Source of the DNA: Bacillus pseudomycoides DSM 12442
GTDB lineage: Bacteria > Bacillota > Bacilli > Bacillales > Bacillaceae_G
Direction: 5' to 3'
Length of the DNA stretch: 41,208 bases
Assembly (NCBI RefSeq): GCF_000161455.1
Contig: NZ_CM000745.1
Location: forward strand, 4,033,823-4,075,030
The position numbers were made by a program, and so were the translations under genes. Below the pieces are notes generated by a model. The model searched no databases. It worked only from the letters and a program-made list of their open reading frames with translations, and was not told where the DNA came from. The first letter of the stretch is position 1; each line of letters begins with the position of its first letter. Below are positions 32,365 through 40,402 of the stretch, in pieces.

Positions 32365-34182
32365 TTATTGATTCACCGCTTTTGCTACAAGCGCAGCATA
32401 TGCTTCTGCACCTGTTTTCGTTAAATGTACGCCATCCGGCTCAAAATACGCCTTATTATCAGCACTTGCTGAATACCAATCGACTAACGTCACATTTTGG
32501 TACTCAGATGCGACTTCTTTTAATTTCTCATTCACTAATGATTCCCACGGACGTGGTACCCTCGTATTGATGAATATAATTTTACGTTCATTCCCAATCA
32601 CTTTTATTAATGATACGAGTTGCTCTTTTGTAAAGGCACCATTTGTACCTAATCCAATAATGACATGATTCCCTAAATTCCCCTCATTCTTTAGCTGTTC
32701 CACCACAGGAATTGCTTTAGACAGTTGGCGACCAATTTTTGCATCAATCCTAATATTAGGAAATGAATTTTTCAAATACGGGGCGACGTCAATCATAATA
32801 GAATCACCTACAGCTGTAACTGTTTGAGGACCTTTAGGCTGCGCAGTAGCTTCTTGTTGTTCTTTATTTCGAGGTGGCTCATCAGCTGGTTTTTCCCTAA
32901 CTGCCACTGGATGTTTCGGTTTTTCTTTTTGTTCCGTTTGTACTGCTTCCACCTTATCTTTTTGAGGATTATCCTTCGCTTTACTAGCTGTTGATAATCC
33001 AAAAACAGCGATCGTAGAAACGAATAGTGCACATACTAAGGCTAGCTTACCACTTAATGCTAAGTTTTTCATTCCCCAATTCCTAGAGCGAATATTCTTC
33101 AATGCCCCTTGTCGGATTGGATTTTCAATAAACTTCCATGAAATTTGTGCAGCTACTATAATAAGTAAAAATTGAAGAATTGCTCTTGTAAGCGAAAACT
33201 CTCCAGCACTTACCTTCGGAGTCGTTAACGTGATAATCGGATAATGCCAAAGATATATCCCATACGATCGTACTCCCATCCAACGCAGTGGTCTAAACCT
33301 TAAAAATTGAGCAATTCGGCTAGCTGGGTGAGCAAGGTTCGCCACTAATAAGGCAGTAGCAATTGATAAAATGACCATTCCTCCGCGATATAGAAACGGA
33401 TCATATTGATTTGTCTTCCAAAACATAACGAGGATAATAATAAGAGCCATTCCTCCAACTACGTCAAGAATGAGACGTGCTTGTGGAATAATTTTATTTG
33501 CAAGCCTACTGCTTGGCCAAATTAAGGCAAGTGCCGCTCCAATCAATAAGGAAAAGGCCCTTGTATCAGTACCGTAATAAATTCTGCTTGGATCAGCTCC
33601 TGGTTCATACAGAAATGCCATTGCCAATGCAGAAGCAGCTGCCCCTAAAACAATGAATAAAATGATATGTGATTTCTTTTTTATGTAACGAAACGCCAGG
33701 CTAATAATAAATGGCCAAATTACATAGAACTGTTCTTCAACAGCTAACGACCAAAAATGATTCAGTGGAGAAAGTTGGCTAAAACTATCAAAGTACGATA
33801 ATTTATGATAAATATACCACCAGTTACTGAAATATAATAAAGCTGCTAGCGAATCCCCACGCATCTTTCCTAGCAAAGAACTATGAAAAATTGTAATCCA
33901 TGCTAAAACAATTACAAGCATGACAAGCATTCCAGGAAGTAATCTCCTTGCCCTACTGAGCCAGAATTTCTTCAAGTCAATCCTCTTATTTCTCTTCCAT
34001 TCTATAGCTAGAATATCTGTAATTAAATAACCCGAAAGTACAAAAAATACAGTAACACCTAGGAATCCTCCAGGCATCCAATTAAAATTAATATGATATA
34101 AAATGACGCCTAGTATAGCTAGGCCCCTTAGACTGTCCAATCCAACCATATAGCGACTACTTTTCTTTAATGGTTCGGGCAT
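32365..34182 (-). CDS. oatA: Peptidoglycan O-acetyltransferase-like protein (OatA type)
   Basis: 605 residues: acyltransferase-3 membrane domain (about residues 10-350, motifs SLRGLAILGVILYHIN and FWSLAVEEQFYVIWP), a Lys/Gln/Pro-rich linker, then an extracellular SGNH esterase domain with AVGDSIMIDV, GTNGAF and catalytic DGVHLT. Such two-part enzymes carry acetyl groups across the membrane and attach them to muramic acid O-6, giving lysozyme resistance; exact glycan target is inference. Start chosen at 34182 (MPEPLKKSSRY), with GGGGGTG upstream; a longer reading to 34245 starts before that site and lacks a membrane-sensible N-terminus. Confidence 0.9.
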   Translation of the reverse strand: MPEPLKKSSRYMVGLDSLRGLAILGVILYHINFNWMPGGFLGVTVFFVLSGYLITDILAIEWKRNKRIDLKKFWLSRARRLLPGMLVMLVIVLAWITIFHSSLLGKMRGDSLAALLYFSNWWYIYHKLSYFDSFSQLSPLNHFWSLAVEEQFYVIWPFIISLAFRYIKKKSHIILFIVLGAAASALAMAFLYEPGADPSRIYYGTDTRAFSLLIGAALALIWPSSRLANKIIPQARLILDVVGGMALIIILVMFWKTNQYDPFLYRGGMVILSIATALLVANLAHPASRIAQFLRFRPLRWMGVRSYGIYLWHYPIITLTTPKVSAGEFSLTRAILQFLLIIVAAQISWKFIENPIRQGALKNIRSRNWGMKNLALSGKLALVCALFVSTIAVFGLSTASKAKDNPQKDKVEAVQTEQKEKPKHPVAVREKPADEPPRNKEQQEATAQPKGPQTVTAVGDSIMIDVAPYLKNSFPNIRIDAKIGRQLSKAIPVVEQLKNEGNLGNHVIIGLGTNGAFTKEQLVSLIKVIGNERKIIFINTRVPRPWESLVNEKLKEVASEYQNVTLVDWYSASADNKAYFEPDGVHLTKTGAEAYAALVAKAVNQ

Positions 34183-34398
34183 CCGCCAGTCACCCCCGTA
34201 TTTCTCTAAAATTACGTGAATATTTACAATATAAAACTCTATCAATATGTATTACCTCTAAAAAATATGAACCGAATCAAAATATTACAAAACCTATTAA
34301 CAAACACACTCAATTTTTATGATTGCATGCACAGTAACTAAAATTTTACCATGTTATGTATTAACATGAAATAGTCTCATTTATGAACTTTCATGTAA

Positions 34399-34443
34399 AA
34401 AAGGAGGTTATCCTAAAAATTCTATTTTTAGGATAACCTCCTT
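34399..34443 (-). terminator. Long perfect terminator hairpin
   Basis: AAGGAGGTTATCCTAAAAA paired with its exact complement around a short loop (about 20 bp). The arm holds an AAGGAGG sequence. It lies after the minus-strand ywbE-like remnant and metallophosphoesterase. Confidence 0.8.
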
Positions 34444-34448
34444 TCTTA

Positions 34449-34643
34449 TTAACCGATACTCTGAACTCTACCAACTTTCCCATCTTGTAATCGTACTTTA
34501 ATACCGTATACATGCGTCTCCGTGTTTGTTAAAATAACGAACTTATTTAAGATAACAGATACAAGGGTATAGCTTTGTCGTAATTTATCGAATTTCCACT
34601 CAGTTACATCCAATTGTTTGTTTTTTAATAACTTCGCAAACAA
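34449..34643 (-). pseudogene. YwbE-like remnant
   Basis: The C-terminal 20 residues (HVYGIKVRLQDGKVGRVQ) match YwbE, whose typical end is HPHGIKVRLQDGQVGRVQ. The N-terminal 40 residues do not look like YwbE, which should have a KKDQRTGK-type segment, and there is no ribosome-binding site before the ATG. It lies just after the metallophosphoesterase stop. Most likely a decayed copy with lost N-terminal reading frame; a functional divergent protein is less likely. Confidence 0.5.
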
Positions 34644-34651
34644 TAAACACG

Positions 34652-35614
34652 CTATCTTTTCTCATAACTGCTTGTTCTCTTTAATGAAAAAACAGAAAGT
34701 TCCGGCTTACTTAAAAACCGTACCGGCATTCTAGTAGTACCAATACCACGATTCACATACAACTGTAATGGCTTACTCTTTCCTTCCAATGAATAAAGTC
34801 CTTCTACATATTTATTTGCTAGTGAAGTAGTAATGATAGAACCTATGAACGGAAGCTGTACTTGTCCACCATGACTATGACCAGATAGTTGAAGGTCCAC
34901 TGGATATTCAGATATTTGATCAACAGCATCTGGTTCATGTAATAGCAGGAGATTAAAATCCTCTGTTCGAAGGTGCTGAAGAGTAGGTTTAACTTTTGGT
35001 TTTCCAAGTAAAAAATCATCTAGACCAGAAATGGTAATGTAATCACCATTGGCAACTTTAATCCTCTTCATTTCATTATTCAAAACAGTAAAGCCAGCCT
35101 TCTCCATATACTGTTCGTATAAGTGTCCCCCGCCACCTCCTCGATCATGATTGCCAAACACAGCATATTTTCCAAGAGGAGCGCGAATTTGTTTCAAAAT
35201 CGTTTGTGAGTACTCTCTTTCCACAACATATTCTCCAAATTTATCAATTAAATCACCTGTAAAAACCACAATGTCAGGCTTTAGCTTATTGATTTTATCC
35301 ACTAATATTTGCTGCTGTTTATGAGGAAAGTTTGGTCCGAAATGTGTATCTGAAAACTGTAAGATTTTCACACCATGAAAACCTTCTGGAATATTTGGAT
35401 TTTCAATATCGTTCCATGTAACTGAAAATGATTTTGTTTCCAAATGAAAAGCATATACATAAATTGTTATTGGAAGAATGAATAGTATGAGGGAAATGAT
35501 ACATATTCTTCTAAACCGCAATAAGGAAGTACCTTCTTTGGCTTGTTCCAAAGAAGGTATTTCTTCGTTCAAATTCATTCTATTTGTTTTGGCGTGTTCT
35601 AAATTCGCTTTCAT
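34652..35614 (-). CDS. Membrane-anchored metallophosphoesterase
   Basis: 320-residue calcineurin-like phosphoesterase with one membrane helix at about residues 35-55 (ICIISLILFILPITIYVYAF). Metal-binding motifs: FSDTHFG, FTGDLID, FGNHDRGGGGG, LLLLHEPD and SGHSHGGQ. The topology puts the catalytic domain outside. Relatives (YkuE/YaeI type) act on nucleotides or lipid phosphates; substrate unknown. GAGGTGG precedes ATG 35614. A tail RTSSYEKR follows a family-typical end. Confidence 0.9.
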   Translation of the reverse strand: MKANLEHAKTNRMNLNEEIPSLEQAKEGTSLLRFRRICIISLILFILPITIYVYAFHLETKSFSVTWNDIENPNIPEGFHGVKILQFSDTHFGPNFPHKQQQILVDKINKLKPDIVVFTGDLIDKFGEYVVEREYSQTILKQIRAPLGKYAVFGNHDRGGGGGHLYEQYMEKAGFTVLNNEMKRIKVANGDYITISGLDDFLLGKPKVKPTLQHLRTEDFNLLLLHEPDAVDQISEYPVDLQLSGHSHGGQVQLPFIGSIITTSLANKYVEGLYSLEGKSKPLQLYVNRGIGTTRMPVRFLSKPELSVFSLKRTSSYEKR

Positions 35615-35714
35615 GTGTCCACCTCTAAATTCATCTTCATAAAAAGATACGATTTAAATAATGTTGTAGCATTTCTATGTTACAAACGTATGTCTTTTGA
35701 AAATTGAGGTGAAC

Positions 35715-35900
35715 ATGAGCAAACTAATTAAACCAAAATTAAGATTTGATGCAGCATGTGGTCCTTCTATTAAGGGGAAAAATGATAGGATATTTACTTC
35801 TACTATTAGAAGCAGTTTGGATGATTTTATAAGATTTTACCTTATGAAAGGAAGTAGCCAAATTTCCCATATGATGCATACAATTAATATAAATGTATAA
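35715..35900 (+). CDS. Doubtful small ORF, 61 residues
   Basis: MSKLIKPKLRFDAACG..., preceded by GAGGTG only 3 nt before the ATG, a short spacing. Its end overlaps the convergent DUF4181-like ORF (35837-36070) by 64 bp. No known domain. Weak evidence; either this or the overlapping frame is probably not translated. Confidence 0.25.
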   Translation: MSKLIKPKLRFDAACGPSIKGKNDRIFTSTIRSSLDDFIRFYLMKGSSQISHMMHTININV

Positions 35901-36070
35901 TCACCAAAATCTAATTTAGACCCTTTCTTTACATGCATATCCAACCAAATATGCATAAGTTTCATTCCCTTATATTTATAGACATTCTTCTTTGCAAATC
36001 GATAAACAAGAAGCTGTAATATCATAAATCCTGCTACAACTATAAGTAACAAAACGAGAAAGTCAATCAC
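35837..36070 (-). CDS. Small membrane protein, DUF4181-like (possibly truncated)
   Basis: 77 residues with two helices, DFLVLLLIVVAGFMILQLL and FILIVCIIWEIWLLPF, and a basic loop KKNVYKYKGMKLMHIWLD between. Reminiscent of DUF4181 proteins, which are usually ~110-120 residues, so the C-terminus may be missing. Start is GTG at 36070, 1 bp after the preceding stop, with no clear ribosome-binding site, so it would depend on translational coupling. Confidence 0.5.
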   Translation of the reverse strand: MIDFLVLLLIVVAGFMILQLLVYRFAKKNVYKYKGMKLMHIWLDMHVKKGSKLDFGDYTFILIVCIIWEIWLLPFIR

Positions 36071-36071
36071 T

Positions 36072-36368
36072 CTATTTCTGCACTGATTTCTCTAATATAC
36101 GATGTTCCAAAAGCCATTCTTCAAACTTAGCACTTCCAAATTCCCAGCTTAAGTCATTTGCATGTACAGAAAAAACGCGATACCCGGAATAGTCATCCAT
36201 AAATTCATCTTCCTGTACCTGTACTAGCGGAATCCCATAAAAAGCAAAGTTAAAAAATACATCCCACACATCTTCATGTTTTCTTTTATAAGCAATCGAT
36301 TCCACATCAAATTCATCTCCAAAATAATCAAGATGTAAATGCATGCTATCATCATATTCATATTTCAT
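36072..36368 (-). CDS. Hypothetical acidic protein, 98 residues
   Basis: Soluble and acidic, rich in Asp, Glu, Phe and Tyr (MKYEYDDSMHLHLDYF, VWDVFFNFAFYGIPLVQV, EFMDDYSGYRVFSVHAN). No signal or helix of membrane type. AAGGGG precedes the ATG by about 7 nt. Not recognised. It shares a strand and tight spacing with the DUF4181-like ORF, and is divergent from the ytlA operon. Confidence 0.7.
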   Translation of the reverse strand: MKYEYDDSMHLHLDYFGDEFDVESIAYKRKHEDVWDVFFNFAFYGIPLVQVQEDEFMDDYSGYRVFSVHANDLSWEFGSAKFEEWLLEHRILEKSVQK

Positions 36369-36488
36369 TTTATCACCCCTTATATTTGTACTTCTTTATC
36401 ATCCAAAAAATTCCTTCTACATCCACTCACATCTAGGCACTTACCTACATATTATGGCAGTAGATTCATTTCTAGGAGGTGTCACATT

Positions 36489-37493
36489 TTGAAAAAATTT
36501 ATAGCTGTTTTTTGTATACTTGTACTTACTGTTTTTACGTTTGTGGCTTGTAGTAAAAAAGACGATACGAAGCAACAAGTGCAAAAGATTCGCATTGGTG
36601 AAGTTACACATTCCCTCTTCTACGCACCGTTATATGTTGGGATTGAAAAAGGATTCTTTAAAGAAGAAGGATTAGATATCGACCTACAAACGACAGCTGG
36701 TGGCGATAAAACAATGACTGCGCTGTTATCTGGTGGAATTGACATTGCACTTGTCGGCTCTGAAACATCCATTTATGTTCACCAGCAAGGAGCAAAAGAC
36801 CCGGTTATTAACTTTGCTCAGCTCACGCAAACTGATGGTACATTTTTAGTTTCTCGCAAAAAATTAGACTCCTTTAATTGGAACGATGTGAAGGGCGTTA
36901 CTTTCCTTGGTCAACGTAAAGGTGGTATGCCGCAAATGGTTGGGGAATACGTTTTGAAGAAAAATGGCATTGATCCACACAAAGATACAAATTTAATTCA
37001 AAATGTTGAGTTTGCTAATATCGCTAATGCCTTCGCGTCTGGTACAGGCGAATTTGTCCAGTTGTTTGAACCAACAGCGAGTATTTTTGAAAAAGAAGGA
37101 AAGGGCTATATCGTTGCTTCTTTTGGTACTGAATCTGGAACTGTTCCATACACAACATTTATGGCAAAAGAAAGCTTTTTAAAGAAAGACAAAGCAGCAG
37201 CGGAGAAATTCACACGTGCATTATATAAAGCACAGCAATGGGTTGATACGCATAGTCCAGAAGAAATTGCCGAGGCTGTTACACCACTTTTTAAAGATAC
37301 TTCAAAAGATATTACGGTCAAAGTAATCGAGCGCTACAAAAAGCAACATTCGTATGCGACAAATCCATTATTAGACGTGGAAGAATGGAAACAACTACAA
37401 AAAATTATGAAAGAAGCTGGAGAATTACAAAAAGAAGTTCCACATGAGGCGCTCGTCGATACAAAAATTGCCGAAAGCGTTATTAAGAAATAG
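36489..37493 (+). CDS. ytlA: ABC transporter substrate-binding lipoprotein (YtlA-like, NitT/TauT family)
   Basis: 334 residues. Signal peptide KKFIAVFCILVLTVFTF ends in lipobox FVAC (Cys21), so it is anchored outside the membrane. The NMT1/SsuA-like fold starts IRIGEVTHSLFYAPLYVG with TTAGGDKTMTALLSGGIDIA. Start is TTG at 36489, 11 nt after AGGAGG; an ATG at 36339 precedes the promoter region and is unlikely. First gene of a three-gene operon. The family imports sulfonates, taurine, nitrate or thiamine precursors; the substrate here is unknown. Confidence 0.88.
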   Translation: MKKFIAVFCILVLTVFTFVACSKKDDTKQQVQKIRIGEVTHSLFYAPLYVGIEKGFFKEEGLDIDLQTTAGGDKTMTALLSGGIDIALVGSETSIYVHQQGAKDPVINFAQLTQTDGTFLVSRKKLDSFNWNDVKGVTFLGQRKGGMPQMVGEYVLKKNGIDPHKDTNLIQNVEFANIANAFASGTGEFVQLFEPTASIFEKEGKGYIVASFGTESGTVPYTTFMAKESFLKKDKAAAEKFTRALYKAQQWVDTHSPEEIAEAVTPLFKDTSKDITVKVIERYKKQHSYATNPLLDVEEWKQLQKIMKEAGELQKEVPHEALVDTKIAESVIKK

Positions 37494-37504
37494 AGGCGAA
37501 TACA

Positions 37505-38269
37505 ATGAGTTTCTTACAAATATCTAATGTTTCCCACTGCTTTTTTGCAAAAGAAAATGCCCGGCTCGTCCTCGAAGATATTAACTTACACGTAGAAGAA
37601 GGGGAATTTATTTCCTTTCTTGGCCCAAGCGGCTGTGGAAAAACAACGCTTCTTTCTATTATTGCAGGACTATTAAAACCAATTGAAGGTATTGTCTTTG
37701 TAGAAGATGAGCCAGTGACAAAATCAACTTCTTCAATGGGATATATGCTCCAACAAGATTACTTGTTTCCCTGGAAAACAATTGAAGAAAATATAATGCT
37801 TGGGCTGCACATTACAAAAACATATGGAGAGGAAACGAAAGAACATACCTTACAACTTTTAAAGCAAGTCGGCTTGCAAGGCGTAGAAAAGCAATCCCCT
37901 CGGGAACTATCCGGTGGCATGCGCCAACGGGCAGCACTCGTTCGTACACTTGCAACAAATCCAAAAATCCTGTTGCTTGATGAACCATTTTCAGCTCTTG
38001 ATTATCAAACGAAATTAAAATTAGAGGAGCTCGTATTTTCTTTATTACACAAATATAAGAAAACATCTCTTCTCGTCACGCATGACATTGAAGAAGCAAT
38101 CGCAATGAGTGATCGTATTTACTTGCTTCAAGCAAACCCTGGGAAAATCGCAAAAATATTTTCAGTACCAAAAAGCATTCGCTCCCTACCACCGTTACAA
38201 GCAAGGTACCACCCTGATTTTCCAGCCCTCTTTCAAGACATATGGAAGGAGCTGGAGCGCCTTGGATAA
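37505..38269 (+). CDS. ytlC: ABC transporter ATPase (YtlC-like)
   Basis: 254-residue ATPase: Walker A GPSGCGKTT, Q-loop QQDYLFPW, signature LSGGMRQR, Walker B ILLLDEPFSALD and H-loop VTHDIEEA. SsuB/TauB type. Starts 11 bp after the ytlA stop and overlaps the permease start by 8 bp, so the operon is tightly coupled. Confidence 0.93.
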   Translation: MSFLQISNVSHCFFAKENARLVLEDINLHVEEGEFISFLGPSGCGKTTLLSIIAGLLKPIEGIVFVEDEPVTKSTSSMGYMLQQDYLFPWKTIEENIMLGLHITKTYGEETKEHTLQLLKQVGLQGVEKQSPRELSGGMRQRAALVRTLATNPKILLLDEPFSALDYQTKLKLEELVFSLLHKYKKTSLLVTHDIEEAIAMSDRIYLLQANPGKIAKIFSVPKSIRSLPPLQARYHPDFPALFQDIWKELERLG

Positions 38270-39068
38270 TATAAAACAATTACACAAACAGTTTCGAAAA
38301 AAAGAGCGTCAGCGTACTTGGACAGCTGCCTCTTTACAATTTTCACTTCTCATTCTCTTCTTTACATTATGGGAAATCTCCAGTAAACAGGAGTGGATCG
38401 ATCCTTTACTCTTTAGCTCACCTTCAAGTATTTGGGAGTTATTTGTAAGTAAATGGGGAGACGGATCACTTTGGATTCACATATGGACGACACTGCTTGA
38501 GACAGGTATTGGTTTTATTCTCGGTACAGTTCTCGGAACAATTATCGCAACCGTTCTTTGGTGGATACCGCTTATAGCTCGCGTATTAGACCCATACCTT
38601 GTTGTGTTAAATGCAATGCCAAAAGTAGCACTTGGCCCGATTATTATCGTTATTTTCGGCCCAAACATCTCCTCTTCGATCGCAATGGGCGTTATTATTT
38701 CCATCATTATCACCATTCTTGTTATTTACAGTGCATTTCAAGAAGTTGATTCTAATTATATAAAAGTAATGGATACATTCGGCGCAAATAAATGGCAATG
38801 CTATAAACAAGTTATTTTACCGTCTTCCTTTCCAGCTATCATTTCAACTTTAAAAGTAAACGTTGGATTATCATGGGTTGGTGTTATTTTCGGTGAACTT
38901 CTTGTTTCCAAACAAGGACTCGGTTATTTAATTAGCTACGGATTCCAAGTATTTAACTTTACGCTTGTACTGCTGAGTGTATTACTGACATGTGCACTTG
39001 CTACTCTTATGTATGTGTTTGTTGAAGGATTCGAGAAACTATTAATAGGTAAGAAAAAAAGAAGCTGA
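38262..39068 (+). CDS. ytlD: ABC transporter permease (YtlD-like)
   Basis: 268 residues with about six helices (SLLILFFTLWEI, TLLETGIGFILGTVLGTIIA and others) and the coupling EAA-loop segment MDTFGANKWQCYKQVILPSS. SsuC/TauC type. Start chosen as TTG at 38262, with AAGGAG 10 nt upstream and the reading overlapping the ATPase end; an in-frame ATG at 38109 lies within the ATPase gene. Terminator follows. Confidence 0.9.
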   Translation: MDNIKQLHKQFRKKERQRTWTAASLQFSLLILFFTLWEISSKQEWIDPLLFSSPSSIWELFVSKWGDGSLWIHIWTTLLETGIGFILGTVLGTIIATVLWWIPLIARVLDPYLVVLNAMPKVALGPIIIVIFGPNISSSIAMGVIISIIITILVIYSAFQEVDSNYIKVMDTFGANKWQCYKQVILPSSFPAIISTLKVNVGLSWVGVIFGELLVSKQGLGYLISYGFQVFNFTLVLLSVLLTCALATLMYVFVEGFEKLLIGKKKRS

Positions 39069-39095
39069 CTCAAAACAAAATACTTGGGTCAGCTC
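39063..39095 (+). terminator. Terminator of the ytlACD operon
   Basis: AGCTGAC-CAA / TTG-GTCAGCT stem followed by a T-rich tail. Confidence 0.82.
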
Positions 39096-39136
39096 TTTCT
39101 TTTTTATACCATTATTTTTAAGAAATCATAGCTTTT

Positions 39137-39364
39137 TTATTTCTGATCACATACTTTTGTATCGTTCATTACAGTGTTTCCTTGAATCATGACCGTATGA
39201 AAGCAATCCTTCACACGCACTGTTACAATATTATCTTTCCGATCTACAATATGATACTCATCAAAATATTGATTTAATGCATTACGGATTTGTTCTCCTT
39301 CGAAAATCGGAACACCATGAGACATTACCCAGATGAGACCAGCAATAGCAAGAATGGTTTTCAT
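39137..39364 (-). CDS. Small secreted protein, 75 residues
   Basis: MKTILAIAGLIWVMSHG looks like a signal peptide; the mature part is short, with two Cys residues (KDCFHTV and KVCDQK) that could form a disulfide. No known domain. AAGGAGG precedes the ATG. Function unknown. Confidence 0.72.
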   Translation of the reverse strand: MKTILAIAGLIWVMSHGVPIFEGEQIRNALNQYFDEYHIVDRKDNIVTVRVKDCFHTVMIQGNTVMNDTKVCDQK

Positions 39365-39571
39365 ACGCTCTACCTCCTTGAGAATGAATTCATTGCATCT
39401 TCAACATGCGCGTTATAATTGTTTTAATTTTGTGACAATATCTCTTTTACACCTATTCTATTTGGAAATTCTGGTCCCTTCTTCCACGTCAAAAAGTTTT
39501 ATGCCATGCATTTTTTTAGAAATATGCGATAATTATTTCTAGGAAGTTTTTTCATTTTAAGGGGGATTATT

Positions 39572-40231
39572 ATGATTCGTGCTGTGCTATTTGATTTAGA
39601 TGGAACATTGTTAGATCGGCATCAATCTTTAAAACATTTTATTCATGAACAATATGATCGTTATGCTCATCATTTTACCAGCATTATTAAATCAGAATAC
39701 TGTTCTCGTTTCATTCAGCTAGACAATAACGGCTATACTTGGAAAAATAAAGTATACGCTACCCTGCTTAAAGAATATGCAATTACAAGTGTGACAGCCG
39801 AACAACTCTTGCATGATTACGTAACAGAATTCGCAAACCACTGCATTCCTTTTCCAAATATGCATGAATTACTTCAGCAATTACAAAACAAGAATATTAA
39901 AGTGGGGATTATTACAAACGGCATAACCGAATTTCAAATGAACAATATTCGCGCTTTGAACTTACATACTTATACAAATACCATTCTCATTTCGGAAGCA
40001 GAAGGTATTAAGAAGCCACATCCAGCTATCTTTGAGCGTGCCCTCAAACAATTAAACGTCCGATCAGAAGAATGTATCTATGTTGGAGATCATCCGGAAA
40101 ACGATGTAACCGGTGCTGAAAACGCCGGGATTCCTGCAGTTTGGAAGAAAGATTCATTTTGGGGAGAGTTTGAACATTCTCGTGTAGTTGAAAATTTACT
40201 TGAGGTACTTTCATTCGTAAAACTTGGATAA
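39572..40231 (+). CDS. HAD-family phosphatase (YfnB/YsaA-like)
   Basis: 219-residue haloacid-dehalogenase hydrolase: motif I DLDGTLLD at residues 8-15, motif II IITNGI, motif III Lys in GIKKPHPAIFERAL, motif IV VGDHPENDVTGAENAG. A helical cap lies between motifs I and II (subclass I). Acts on small phosphorylated metabolites; specific substrate unknown. AAGGGGG precedes the ATG. Monocistronic with terminator at 40302-40350. Confidence 0.9.
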   Translation: MIRAVLFDLDGTLLDRHQSLKHFIHEQYDRYAHHFTSIIKSEYCSRFIQLDNNGYTWKNKVYATLLKEYAITSVTAEQLLHDYVTEFANHCIPFPNMHELLQQLQNKNIKVGIITNGITEFQMNNIRALNLHTYTNTILISEAEGIKKPHPAIFERALKQLNVRSEECIYVGDHPENDVTGAENAGIPAVWKKDSFWGEFEHSRVVENLLEVLSFVKLG

Positions 40232-40301
40232 ATAAGTCGTCACCCTTAAAGAATTCACTTTTCACGTTAGTATAAAGCTAAAGTTGTAATTCATCAGATA
40301 C

Positions 40302-40350
40302 AAAAACGCCATCCTTTCCTATAATTCTAGAGAAAGAATAGCGTTTTTTC
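40302..40350. terminator. Bidirectional terminator between HAD gene and amidase
   Basis: AAAAACGC...CTTTC / GAAAG...GCGTTTTTT imperfect stem with A/T flanks, between convergent genes. Confidence 0.78.
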
Positions 40351-40402
40351 ATTTTAAGAGTGTATTTCTTTTTCCTAGCTTACTAGCAATGTTACGCTAC
40401 CT

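Noticed and set aside
36339..36488. N-terminal extension of ytlA to an ATG at 36339
   Set aside because: The extension overlaps the divergent gene and the promoter region and lacks a signal peptide; TTG at 36489 with AGGAGG and a lipobox is better.
38109..38261. N-terminal extension of the ytlD permease
   Set aside because: It would lie wholly in another frame of the ATPase gene; TTG 38262 has its own AAGGAG.
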